Source: Massilia rhizosphaerae (GTDB lineage: Bacteria > Pseudomonadota > Gammaproteobacteria > Burkholderiales > Burkholderiaceae_D). From it: 64,000 nucleotides of DNA. Each line of letters opens with the position of its first letter. Positions within the stretch are counted from its first letter, which is position 1. The stretch lies in the NCBI RefSeq assembly GCF_016093545.1, contig NZ_JADKYX010000006.1, forward strand, positions 124,001 through 188,000. Direction: 5' to 3'. The notes under the pieces were generated by a model. That model had not been told where the DNA came from. It did no database searches and saw only the letters and a program-made list of their open reading frames with translations. Made by a program: the position numbers and the translations under genes. Below are positions 46,832 through 54,956 of this stretch, piece after piece.

Positions 46832-48142
46832 ATGAGGAACGACGCGATGCAGCTTCCAGCAACACCCACGCCGGCCAAGCGCATCTGCCTGCTCGGCGAC
46901 AACGGACTTCTCGTGCGCGACACCGCACTGCAGTTGCGCACGGCAGGCTTCGAGGTGGCGGTCGCGACGCAGCTCGACCAGCTCGCCACGCAGGAAGGCC
47001 TGGGCTGCATCGTCGTCGATCCTGCCAGCCACGGCAGCCGCTTCTCCGATCCGGCCTGCGCCGGCGCCATCCGTGCCCGGTGCGCGGTGCCGGTGCCGAT
47101 CCTGTGGCTGGCCCCCCTCGACAAATTCGAGGTGCGCCTCGCGGCCGCCCGGGCCGGGGTGGATGGCTTCCTGGCCAGGCCGCTGGACATCGACGAGCTC
47201 AAGGCACGCATCGAGACGCTGGCCCAGCGCCGGAACCCGGCGCCCTGCCGGGTGCTGGTCGCCGCCAGCGGCGCCGCCCGCCAGGACGGGATCGAGCAGG
47301 CCCTGGCGCAGGGCGGGATGGAAGCCCTGCGCCTGCACAAGCCGCTCGACCTGCTCGCCACCCTGAGCCGGCACCATCCGGACGCCATCGTGATCGACGT
47401 GGACACGCCCGCCTGCGACGGGATCGACCTGACCAGGCTGATCCGGCAGGATCCGGCCTTCCTCGATTTGCCCGTGCTGGTGCTGTCGGCGCGCCAGGAC
47501 CCCGCGACGCAGCGGCGCGCCGTGGCGGCCGGCGTGGACGATTTCCTGGCGCCGCCGGGCACGCCGGCGGACCTGGCGCGCGCGGTCACGATGCGCGTCG
47601 AGCGCTCGCGCGCGCTGCGCAGCCTGATCATGCGCGACGGCATGACCGGACTGTACAACCACGTCTCGATCAAGGAACAGCTGCTGCGCGAAATGGCGCG
47701 CAGCAAGCGCGACGGCAGTCCGCTGGCGCTGGCCATGGTCGACCTGGATTACTTCAAGAAGATCAACGATACCCACGGCCACCAGGTCGGCGACCAGGTC
47801 ATCCGCGCCATCGCCCACATGCTGCAGCAGCGCCTGCGCCACGGCGACCTGATCGGCCGCTACGGCGGCGAGGAGTTCGCCGTGGTCATGCCGGGAACGG
47901 ACGCGGCGGCGGCGGGCGGCGTGCTCGACGACATCCGCGAACTGTTCGGCACGTTGCGCCACAAGGCCGACGAGACGGTGTTCCACGCCACCTTTTCCGC
48001 CGGCGTGGCCGACCTGGAAGACGCCGGCGGCGGCGCCGACCCCGCCGACCTGTTCCGCCTGGCCGACGAAGCCTTGTACGAGGCCAAGCGGGCGGGCCGC
48101 AACCGCGTCGCGCTGGCGCATGCCGGGGCCGGCCGCGGCTAG
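46832..48142 (+). CDS. diguanylate cyclase with two receiver-like domains
   Basis: A 436-residue protein. The first receiver-like domain (about 8-125) has CIVVDPASHG at the phospho-Asp position and looks degenerate. The second (about 135-250) has IVIDVDTPACDGID. The GGDEF domain (about 265-430) is active-looking, with DLDYFKKINDTHGHQ and RYGGEEFAV, and has an RxxD inhibitory site (RHGD) five residues before it. It would make cyclic di-GMP. It starts 15 bases after the amidohydrolase-like gene, so it is probably under the same PIP promoter. MQLPATP at 46847 is an alternative start with a better GAGGAACG site. Confidence 0.9.
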   Translation: MRNDAMQLPATPTPAKRICLLGDNGLLVRDTALQLRTAGFEVAVATQLDQLATQEGLGCIVVDPASHGSRFSDPACAGAIRARCAVPVPILWLAPLDKFEVRLAAARAGVDGFLARPLDIDELKARIETLAQRRNPAPCRVLVAASGAARQDGIEQALAQGGMEALRLHKPLDLLATLSRHHPDAIVIDVDTPACDGIDLTRLIRQDPAFLDLPVLVLSARQDPATQRRAVAAGVDDFLAPPGTPADLARAVTMRVERSRALRSLIMRDGMTGLYNHVSIKEQLLREMARSKRDGSPLALAMVDLDYFKKINDTHGHQVGDQVIRAIAHMLQQRLRHGDLIGRYGGEEFAVVMPGTDAAAAGGVLDDIRELFGTLRHKADETVFHATFSAGVADLEDAGGGADPADLFRLADEALYEAKRAGRNRVALAHAGAGRG

Positions 48143-49233
48143 CGCATACGGCCCAGCATGTCGTGCAGCTCGAGCCGATTGTAGGCCGCGCGCATGGCGT
48201 CCCGGGCCGCGATGATCTTTTGCGCCACCAGCTGGGCCAGCACGTCGTTCAGGCTGCGCGACATGGTGTCTTCCCTGCGCCGCAGGACGTCCTCGATCTG
48301 GTGCACCTTGCCCGGATCGGCAATGTAGCGCGCCAGCTGCTGGTTGTGATTGAACAGGATTTCATGGGCCAGGACCAGGGCATCGCCCCGCTCGTTCGGC
48401 ACCAGGCTCTGGAAGATCACGCCGACCAGCGACCGGGCCAGGCCGGCCGCGCGCCGGTCGCGCTGATCGGCCGGGAAAAAGTCCAGCAGCCGGGCAAGCG
48501 CGCCGACCGCGCTGGTGGTATGCATCGTCGCCAGCACCAGATGCCCCGCGTCGCCCGCGTACAGGACCGTGTCGGCGGTATCGAAGTCGCGGATTTCCCC
48601 GACCATGAGCACGTCCGGATTCTGGCGCAACGCTTCGCGCAGGCCGGAAGAAAAGGTCGCCGTGTCGGTCGGCACTTCTTTTTGCGAAATGATCGACTGC
48701 TTGCGCTGCAGCCGGTACTCGATCGGTTCTTCGATCGTGACGATATGGGCGCTGCGCGTGGCGTTGATATGGTCCAGCATCGAGGCGATCGTCGTCGTCT
48801 TGCCCGAGCCGGTAGGGCCGGTGACCACGATGACGCCGCGCGTCGCCTCGAGCATCGTCCAGGCGTATTGCGGCAGCCCGATTTGCGCCAGCGGAATCGG
48901 CCGCGCCGGCAGGCACCGGATCGACACCGTGACCATGGCGCCGCCGGACGACCGGTACACGTGGCAGCGCAGCCGGTAGTCGGGCAGCGCGAACGGCCGG
49001 TCGATGGCGCGGTCGACGATCTTGAGTTCCCAGTCCTTGTCGATCGCGCCGAGCACCGGCGCCATGTCCGCGAGCGTGACGGGCGCGGCGCCGGCCTGGC
49101 GCCAGCCGCGCGGCGTCTTGATCATCAAGGGCAGATCCTGTTCCAGATGGATATCCGAAATACCCTGGCCGGAATTTACCAGGGACACCAATTCATCCAG
49201 CAGGTCGCGGACATGATTAAACTCGTGGGACAT
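48139..49233 (-). CDS. PilT-type twitching ATPase
   Basis: A 364-residue hexameric ATPase of the PilT/PilU retraction family. It has Walker A GPTGSGKTTTIASM, the Asp box IVTIEEPIEYRLQ, Walker B VLMVGEIRDFDTAD and the His box LVLATMHTTSA. PilT proteins disassemble type IV pili at the inner membrane. No pilin or platform genes are near, and it lies within effector genes, directly downstream of the SET-domain gene (65 bases). Its stop overlaps that of the convergent GGDEF gene (shared CTAG). The start follows GAGAGATC; an upstream in-frame extension is not family-like. Confidence 0.9.
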   Translation of the reverse strand: MSHEFNHVRDLLDELVSLVNSGQGISDIHLEQDLPLMIKTPRGWRQAGAAPVTLADMAPVLGAIDKDWELKIVDRAIDRPFALPDYRLRCHVYRSSGGAMVTVSIRCLPARPIPLAQIGLPQYAWTMLEATRGVIVVTGPTGSGKTTTIASMLDHINATRSAHIVTIEEPIEYRLQRKQSIISQKEVPTDTATFSSGLREALRQNPDVLMVGEIRDFDTADTVLYAGDAGHLVLATMHTTSAVGALARLLDFFPADQRDRRAAGLARSLVGVIFQSLVPNERGDALVLAHEILFNHNQQLARYIADPGKVHQIEDVLRRREDTMSRSLNDVLAQLVAQKIIAARDAMRAAYNRLELHDMLGRMR

Positions 49234-49298
49234 GATCTCTCGACGATACGCGAAGCGGCTCGCAGCACGGCGTGGCGTGGCGCCACGCCGGCGAGGCG

Positions 49299-50195
49299 CT
49301 AGGCAAGGTACATGGGGCGGTACATGGCAGCGATGACCTCTGCCGAGTGACCATAGTTCCAGCGCAATTCGGTGCCCGCCTCGACATCCTCCGTGGCGAA
49401 CATCGCGCCGATCGAAAAGCGCCGGCCGCATGCGGAAATGACGTGGAAACGCACCGCTTTCATGTTGTAGCCCTCCCCGGCCTGCGCCACCGGCAGGCCG
49501 TCCGCGTCATAGGCGAGCCGGGTATTGGCCATCGCCAGGATGTTCTCGCCGTCGACGAAGGCGAAGTCCGCGCCCGACACGGCCGACAGGATGAAGGCGT
49601 CGTCGGCGCACGTGAAGTACATCGCCGGCGTCAGCAGCTGGCCGCCGTACACTCCCAGGCATTCGCCGCTGCGCAATGTCCGCGCGGCGAATACGCCCAA
49701 CTGCCCGGCCAGCACGTGTTCGCGCGGATCGGGCAGGTCGGCGCGGGTGATGGCGCGGCACACCAGCCGGTCGTGGTAGGCGGCGCCCAGCGTCGCCTCG
49801 TCGGCTGCGGGATCGACGAACGGCAGTACCGCCTCGCGGCGCGGATCGTCGCACGCCCCGAACCGCTCCGGCCGGTCCGTCACGGCGACGATATGGATCG
49901 GGTTCTGCGCCGCGTCGCGAAACGGGTAGCGCGCGTCGAGCAGCGGCGAATACGGCAGCCGCGCGATCGGGCGGCGCCGCTTGAAGCGCTCGAACATGTC
50001 GGTCAGGTAGCCAAGGGCTTGCGCCTCGGCCCGGGCGTCGCCGGCCAGCGTGTCGACGATGCGCGCCTTGAGCGCCGGCACGCTGTCGAAGATCGCGTCG
50101 TGGGCCGCCGTGCCGGGCAGGCGTTCGGCCTGGGCCAGGCAGGTGTCGATCGTCTCGATGATGGATTGCACGCGGGGGTCGGTCGATACGGTCAT
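49299..50195 (-). CDS. SET-domain protein, probable T3SS effector
   Basis: A 298-residue soluble protein without signal peptide. Residues about 160-290 read as a SET methyltransferase domain: LGVFAARTLRSGECLGVYGG (SET N-part), AMANTRLAY where NHSC would be, and IGAMFATEDVEAGTELRWNYG, ending with the catalytic Tyr. The N-terminal 150 residues are helical and unassigned. Bacterial SET proteins delivered into hosts methylate histones or other proteins in Legionella, Chlamydia and Burkholderia. The position among PIP-box genes and its own near-perfect PIP promoter suggest the same. The change of the usual NHS motif leaves activity uncertain. Confidence 0.75.
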   Translation of the reverse strand: MTVSTDPRVQSIIETIDTCLAQAERLPGTAAHDAIFDSVPALKARIVDTLAGDARAEAQALGYLTDMFERFKRRRPIARLPYSPLLDARYPFRDAAQNPIHIVAVTDRPERFGACDDPRREAVLPFVDPAADEATLGAAYHDRLVCRAITRADLPDPREHVLAGQLGVFAARTLRSGECLGVYGGQLLTPAMYFTCADDAFILSAVSGADFAFVDGENILAMANTRLAYDADGLPVAQAGEGYNMKAVRFHVISACGRRFSIGAMFATEDVEAGTELRWNYGHSAEVIAAMYRPMYLA

Positions 50196-50243
50196 GGGAA
50201 TCTCGCTTTGTCGGGTGAGCCAAGCTGAGTCGGCAGTCCCGCC

Positions 50244-50306
50244 ACGATAACGCCGCCGGCGCGCGGCCCGCCGCGCCGATGCGAAGCGCGGCGCCGGGAA
50301 TGCGAA
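50244..50306 (-). promoter_or_regulatory. PIP-like box with one extra base, SET gene promoter
   Basis: On the minus strand TTCGC-N16-TTCGC (50305 to 50281 plus flank) has one base more than the consensus spacer. Exactly 31 bases beyond it is TATCGT (50249 to 50244), a perfect YANNNT. The SET gene starts 49 bases further on. Confidence 0.55.
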
Positions 50307-50318
50307 ATGCCGCGCCGC

Positions 50319-51470
50319 TCAGGCCAGGCGCTTGCCGTCCGCGTCCACGCCCGCGCCGGCATACGCCGCATCGCGCATGGCGCGCAGGACGACGGGGTCG
50401 AAGCGTGCGCCATAGTTGCTGCAGCCGTCTTCCCAGGCACGCAGGTCCCGTTCCACGAATGCCGGCGTGAGCACATGCTGCGCGAACGCCCGCATCCGCG
50501 GCCGCGCGTCGAGGACCAGGCGCGCATAGTTGTCCGTCGTGATGGCGCGGCGGGATTCGGGCGTCAACGTCTCCAGCAACGGCTGGTACAGCGCGCCGAT
50601 CGTCTTCCACGCCGCCGCCCTGTCGCGCGCTTCGAGCGCCTCCGAGCCGAACAGGAAGCGGTCCGGATGGTCGTCGATCAGGCGCGCCCACGCCTGCAGC
50701 GCCCGCGCGTCCGCGCCGGTGCGCGGCAGGATCTCGCGCGCCATCCGCGGCCATGACAGGTCGATGTGGATGTGCGGCATTGCCGCATCCTCCAGGATCG
50801 AACACAGGTAATCCGCGTGATCGGCCGCCTTGCGGACGACGCGTCCGACGCCGCCGCAGTGCGCCCAGAGCATGGTCGTGTCGCGCGTTTCGGGCAGGGC
50901 GAACAACGCCTCGACCCGGCCCGGGTGGGCGGACGGCACGGGATCGGCGTCGCAGTACAGCACCACCGGCATGCCGATCACGCCTGCGGTGGCGACCAGG
51001 TTGCGCAGCGCCGCTGCCTTGCGGGTCAGCCCGGCGGCATGCGTGCCGGTCTCGATGCGGGGGTGCGCGGCCAGCTTGAACAACAGCGCCTGCGTGCTCG
51101 ACGGCGCGCCCCGGAGCCGGTAGGTGAACGTCGGATCGAGGCCGTCGTGTCCGGCGCGGCACAGCCTCGATACGGTGACGAACAATGCGACGCCCGCGTC
51201 GTCCTGCGCGCCGGCGGCGGATTCCGGGCGTTCGGGCCCGCCGTCCGGCGCGCCGCGTTCCACGAATTGGCCGGCCAGCGCGGTCCTGGGCCGGCTGCCG
51301 CCATGGCCGGACGACCTGGACGCCAGTGCGTCCGGCGCGCCCGGTGTCGCCAGCGCCGCGTCGCCCTTGCTGCGCGAGGCGCGGGCCGGGCGGGAGCTCG
51401 CGACCACGGCGGCTGCCGAGTCGAGTGCCGGCGGCGTGGGATACGAGCCGGCGCCGTGTATGCGTGTCAT
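50319..51470 (-). CDS. degenerate paralog of the amidohydrolase-like effector
   Basis: A 383-residue relative of the 602-residue protein at 45009. It shares the RP(P/A)RASRS N-terminal segment, LVATAGVIGMPVVL, LWAHCGGVGR, DDHPDRFLFGS and the C-terminal FVERDLRAWEDG region. About 150 residues including the His-x-His motif are missing, the E280 region is replaced, H324 is Tyr (VVLYCDAD) and D444 is Glu (FGSEAL); only the H365 equivalent remains. It also lacks the long basic tail. It cannot bind metal like the parent, so it is probably non-catalytic, a decoy or a decaying copy. It still has a perfect PIP promoter, which argues for retained expression. Confidence 0.8.
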   Translation of the reverse strand: MTRIHGAGSYPTPPALDSAAAVVASSRPARASRSKGDAALATPGAPDALASRSSGHGGSRPRTALAGQFVERGAPDGGPERPESAAGAQDDAGVALFVTVSRLCRAGHDGLDPTFTYRLRGAPSSTQALLFKLAAHPRIETGTHAAGLTRKAAALRNLVATAGVIGMPVVLYCDADPVPSAHPGRVEALFALPETRDTTMLWAHCGGVGRVVRKAADHADYLCSILEDAAMPHIHIDLSWPRMAREILPRTGADARALQAWARLIDDHPDRFLFGSEALEARDRAAAWKTIGALYQPLLETLTPESRRAITTDNYARLVLDARPRMRAFAQHVLTPAFVERDLRAWEDGCSNYGARFDPVVLRAMRDAAYAGAGVDADGKRLA

Positions 51471-51527
51471 ACGGATTCCTTGAAAGCGAATGGTTGATGC
51501 GGGTCGACATGACCTGGCGGAGCGGCG

Positions 51528-51589
51528 ATCTTAAGGATTCGCCGCTGCGCGGGCGCCGTGCCGCGCGAAGCACGGCCCGTCCGGGCGAA
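51528..51589 (-). promoter_or_regulatory. perfect PIP box promoter of the degenerate paralog
   Basis: On the minus strand TTCGC-N15-TTCGC (51589 to 51565), 31 bases, then TAAGAT (51533 to 51528), exact YANNNT. The gene starts at 51470. It faces another PIP box 14 bases away on the plus strand. Confidence 0.88.
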
Positions 51590-51602
51590 GCGCGGGCCGG
51601 AT

Positions 51603-51664
51603 TTCGGCACCGTACGCACGTCTTCGCATCCCGCCCCGTCCGGGAACGGCCGCTGTCTTACGCT
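51603..51664 (+). promoter_or_regulatory. perfect PIP box promoter of the harpin-like gene
   Basis: TTCGG-N15-TTCGC at 51603-51627, 31 bases, then TACGCT (51659-51664), exact YANNNT. The harpin-like ATG is 138 bases beyond the -10, a longer leader than for the other boxes. The 331-base region 51471-51801 holds nothing else that I can recognise besides this divergent pair. Confidence 0.85.
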
Positions 51665-51801
51665 GCCTGCCAGGAGGATCGCGTGCGCGATTCTGCGCGG
51701 CCAAAACGGGTACAAGCAGCCATCCCCCGTTGCGCGTACTCCTATCCATCAACCAGCACCATCCCACAACCAACGCGCGTCCGCGCATCGAGGAGCAAAG
51801 C

Positions 51802-52818
51802 ATGAGCAGTATTTTTACGAAAATGAAGCACGCGTTCGAGCATTTCGGCCACGATATCGAGAAGGCCGCCGGTTCGGTCGCCCACGGCGTCGCAAGCGTC
51901 GCGAAGAAACTGGCGCACGACGTCATGAACGTGTTGAAGGACGCCCTCGACCTGACCGAAGCACTGGCGCAGGGTAATATGAAGGAGGCGATGAAGGATC
52001 TGGCCAAGCTCGGCTCGGACCTCGAAAAGACGGCGGCCGACGCCGCCACGGGAACCACCGAGGTCGCGCTCGATTCGCTCAAGGGCCTCCACCTGGGCAA
52101 GGGCTTCGACAACCTCGTCGGGGACGTCCAAAAGGGCCTGGAGACCGTCAAGGATGCGGTCAACAAGGGCACCGATGCGGGCCTGAAGGACCTGGTCAAT
52201 TCTGCCGAGGGCATCGTCGAACACTCGCTCAACGCCGTCAAGGACCTGGCCCACGGCGACCTGAAGGGGATGGCGGGCGAACTCGCCAACGTCGGCCAGG
52301 ACGCGCTCAACCTGGCGGCCGACCTGACACCGGAAGGCATGGGCAGCACGATCGCGGCCTCGACCTTGTCGGCCCTGCACGTCGGCAACGACAAGATCAA
52401 TGGCATGGTTGCCGGCCTGATGCATGGCAGTGTCGGCAAGGTGGTCAAATCGGCGGTGGAAACCGGCGTGAACGTGGGCGTCGACGCGGGCACGAAGGCG
52501 GTGAACAACGGCGGCGCCGACGTGGTCATGGGCGGCGCCATGCTGCTGTCGATGGCCCCCGGCGGTATTCCGGGCCGGCGCGGCCGGAAAGGCGGCCACA
52601 GCTCCACGACCAGCCACGTGTCGACGGATCCGGCCAGCTCGCACAAGGGCGGGCACACGGACGGCAAGCAAGCGGAGAAGGGCAAGCAAGCGGAGAAGGA
52701 CAAGAAAGACGGGAAGGACAAGAAAGACGGCAAGGACAACGGCAACGGCAACGCGCCGAAAGTCTTCGTCCCGCCGGCGGACAGCGACGCTTTCACGCGC
52801 GGCACCAAACAGATGTAA
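51802..52818 (+). CDS. harpin-like or translocator-like secreted protein
   Basis: A 338-residue protein without Cys or Trp, rich in Gly, Ala, Lys and Asp. Residues 1-230 form repeated amphipathic helices of similar wording (DLAKLGSDLEKTAADAATGT, GLKDLVNSAEGIVEHSLNAV). One hydrophobic stretch, VVMGGAMLLSMAPGGIPG, could insert into membranes (about 250-268). The C-terminus is a Lys/Asp/Gly repeat (KQAEKGKQAEKDKKDGKDKK). Harpins and T3SS translocators share this composition, but I cannot match a named family. GAGGAGCAAAGC precedes the ATG. Perfect PIP promoter; followed by a terminator. Confidence 0.7.
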   Translation: MSSIFTKMKHAFEHFGHDIEKAAGSVAHGVASVAKKLAHDVMNVLKDALDLTEALAQGNMKEAMKDLAKLGSDLEKTAADAATGTTEVALDSLKGLHLGKGFDNLVGDVQKGLETVKDAVNKGTDAGLKDLVNSAEGIVEHSLNAVKDLAHGDLKGMAGELANVGQDALNLAADLTPEGMGSTIAASTLSALHVGNDKINGMVAGLMHGSVGKVVKSAVETGVNVGVDAGTKAVNNGGADVVMGGAMLLSMAPGGIPGRRGRKGGHSSTTSHVSTDPASSHKGGHTDGKQAEKGKQAEKDKKDGKDKKDGKDNGNGNAPKVFVPPADSDAFTRGTKQM

Positions 52819-52823
52819 AAAGC

Positions 52824-52856
52824 AAACGGCCCGCGCCTGGCGGGGCGGGCCGTTTC
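52824..52856 (+). terminator. terminator after harpin-like gene
   Basis: AAACGGCCCGC and GCGGGCCGTTT form an 11-base stem around a 10-base loop, 6 bases after the stop codon, with a short T run. Confidence 0.7.
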
Positions 52857-52864
52857 CCGGCATG

Positions 52865-52891
52865 CTTGCGATGATTGCGATGATTGCGATG
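52865..52891. repeat. three tandem 9-base repeats
   Basis: TTGCGATGA occurs three times in a row (last copy with C for the final A) between two terminator hairpins. Non-coding; no function suggested. Confidence 0.7.
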
Positions 52892-52897
52892 CACATG

Positions 52898-52932
52898 AAA
52901 ACGGCGCCCAGGTCAACAGGGCGCCGTTTTTA
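52898..52932. terminator. bidirectional terminator between harpin-like gene and sctC
   Basis: AAAACGGCGCCC and GGGCGCCGTTTT form a perfect 12-base stem with a 9-base loop. A T run follows on the plus strand and an equivalent run on the minus strand, so it can end both convergent transcripts. It lies 48 bases beyond the sctC stop. Confidence 0.85.
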
Positions 52933-52979
52933 TTCCGCGGTGTTTTCTCGCCGCGCCACGGAGGCGGCGCCAGGGTTTG

Positions 52980-54944
52980 TCAGGGAGCGGCCGCGGGCAC
53001 GGCGGCGCGTTTCAGGCCGCATGCGAAGCGCGGCTTGCGGACGGGAGCCGGTTGCGGCGACGAAGCCTGGGCGGCGCCCCGGCGCGCGCTTTCCGTCGCG
53101 CCGATACCGCCGATGGCCGGCGACAGCACCCGTGGGGTCAATAGGAACATGCGTTGATAGTGCTGCCCTTCGTGCTTGCGATAACGGAACATGCCGCCGA
53201 TCACGGGCAGCTTCGAGAGTCCCGGCACCGCCGTCTCGGTATTGTCGTCCTGGGTGACGGAGTAACCCGCGATCAGCAGGCTTTCGCCCTCGTTGATCAG
53301 GGCCTGCGTGTCGATGGTGCTGTTGCTCACCACCGGCAGCTGTCCCACCTGCTGGGTGGTGAGCTTGCCGTCCTCGATGTGCACGTCCATGCGGATCTGC
53401 TGGGCCCCGCCGGGCGCCGTGATGATCGACGGCAGCACGCGCAGGGACACGCCGGCGGACACGCTGTACAGGTCGGCGGACTGGTAGCCCGCCACCTGCA
53501 CGTAGAACGTCTTCTTGCTGTCCATCAGCGCTTCGACGTTGTCGAGCGTCTCGACGCGCGGGCTGGCGGTCACGCGCGCCTGGTCGTTCTGTTGCATGGC
53601 ACTGATGCGGTTGAGCAGGTACTTGCCGGCGTTGCCGATCACCGTCGTGAGCACGGCGCCCTGCGGCGTGGCGGGCAGCGCGCCCGAGACCGGGAACACG
53701 CCGAAGCCGGAGGGATTCAGCGAGTCCGATTTGCCCGCCTGCGGCTGCTGGCCGTTGCCGGTCTGGAGGTCGATGTGGCCCGTGTGCAGGCGCCAGTCGA
53801 TGCCCAGCTCGTTCAGGGCGCTGTCGGTGATTTCGATGATGGTCGCGTCGATCTCGAGCACGCCGGGGCGCATGTCGAGCGACTCGATCAGGCTGGCGTA
53901 GGCGGCCATGTTCTCGACGCGGTCGCGCACCAGGATGGCGTTGCCGCGCGGGTCCGCCTCGATCGACGGTCCGGCCGGCGCGGCCGGTACTTGCTCGTCG
54001 CCGCGGCGTCCACCGCGGCCCGGGGCGTCGTCGAAAGCGCGGGCCAGAGGGGCCGCACCTTGCGGCATCCCGGGCGGCATGCCGGGCGGCATACCTGCCG
54101 GTACGGCGGCAAGAGGCGCCAGGCCGCCGAGCCCGGTCGGCGCGGGCAGCGGCGGCACGCGGTTGCCGGGCACGCGCCCCGCGCCATCGTCCTGGGCTTC
54201 GCGCACGCTCGGCAGCCGGTAGGTGTCGAGCCGCGCCGGAGCCGGTTCGACGCCGGCGCCCGGGGCGGCCTGCCCGTACAGGCCGCGCAGCAGTCCCGCC
54301 ACCCCGCGCACGGTGACGCTGCGCCCGTTGATCGTGATGGTCTTGTCGGTGGCGGATGCATAGCGCAACGGGAAGCGCCGCACGACCACGGTGTCGCCCG
54401 AGACCTTGACATGGTCGATCAGGTGCGCGACGTCGCTGACCAGGTCGACCAGGTGCGGCGGGCCCGACACGACGGCCGTGCGCGACACGTCGTCGTAACG
54501 CACCGGGAAGCGCGGATCCTCGATCTGCAGCCGCGCCAGCGCCTGGCGCAGGTCGCTGGTGCTCGCATGCTGCAGGCCCAGCGTGGCGCTGCGCGCCTCG
54601 TTCGGACCGTAGATGCGCAGCACCGCCCCGTCGTAGTACCAGAGCACGCCGAACGAGGCGACCATCTTGTCGAGGAATTGCTGCGGCGGGCTGTTGAAGC
54701 GGCCGGTGACGTTGCCCTCGACCTGCGGCGAGATCCAGGTCATCACGTGCTGGCTGGCGCCGAAATCGCGCAGCACGTCCTTGAGGTCCTTGCGGTCGGC
54801 GACGTATTCGAAGCGGTTGCCCTGCCAGGGGATGTGCTCGGCGTGGGCGGGAGCGGACACGGTCAGGGCCGCGACGGCGGCGGCGACCGCCAGGAACGTG
54901 GCCAGCCGCGCGGGCCGGCGGCGTGCGAAAGTCGATATGCTCAT
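52980..54944 (-). CDS. sctC: T3SS outer-membrane secretin
   Basis: A 654-residue secretin with signal peptide (VSAPAHAEH cleavage region). Ring-building N-domains (about 40-230) are followed by a long Pro/Gly-rich insert (GMPPGMPPGMPQG), then the conserved secretin core (about 360-610) with IEADPRGNAILVRD, VPGLSKLPVIGGMFRYR (secretin signature) and a C-terminal extension. It forms the outer-membrane channel of the injectisome. Directly downstream of hrpB (12-base gap), as in Ralstonia. Confidence 0.95.
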   Translation of the reverse strand: MSISTFARRRPARLATFLAVAAAVAALTVSAPAHAEHIPWQGNRFEYVADRKDLKDVLRDFGASQHVMTWISPQVEGNVTGRFNSPPQQFLDKMVASFGVLWYYDGAVLRIYGPNEARSATLGLQHASTSDLRQALARLQIEDPRFPVRYDDVSRTAVVSGPPHLVDLVSDVAHLIDHVKVSGDTVVVRRFPLRYASATDKTITINGRSVTVRGVAGLLRGLYGQAAPGAGVEPAPARLDTYRLPSVREAQDDGAGRVPGNRVPPLPAPTGLGGLAPLAAVPAGMPPGMPPGMPQGAAPLARAFDDAPGRGGRRGDEQVPAAPAGPSIEADPRGNAILVRDRVENMAAYASLIESLDMRPGVLEIDATIIEITDSALNELGIDWRLHTGHIDLQTGNGQQPQAGKSDSLNPSGFGVFPVSGALPATPQGAVLTTVIGNAGKYLLNRISAMQQNDQARVTASPRVETLDNVEALMDSKKTFYVQVAGYQSADLYSVSAGVSLRVLPSIITAPGGAQQIRMDVHIEDGKLTTQQVGQLPVVSNSTIDTQALINEGESLLIAGYSVTQDDNTETAVPGLSKLPVIGGMFRYRKHEGQHYQRMFLLTPRVLSPAIGGIGATESARRGAAQASSPQPAPVRKPRFACGLKRAAVPAAAP

Positions 54945-54956
54945 GGCGGCGGCACC

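Noticed and set aside
52865..52891. Tandem 9-base repeats as iteron-type origin
   Set aside because: Only three copies between two terminators, with no replication gene or AT-rich segment nearby.
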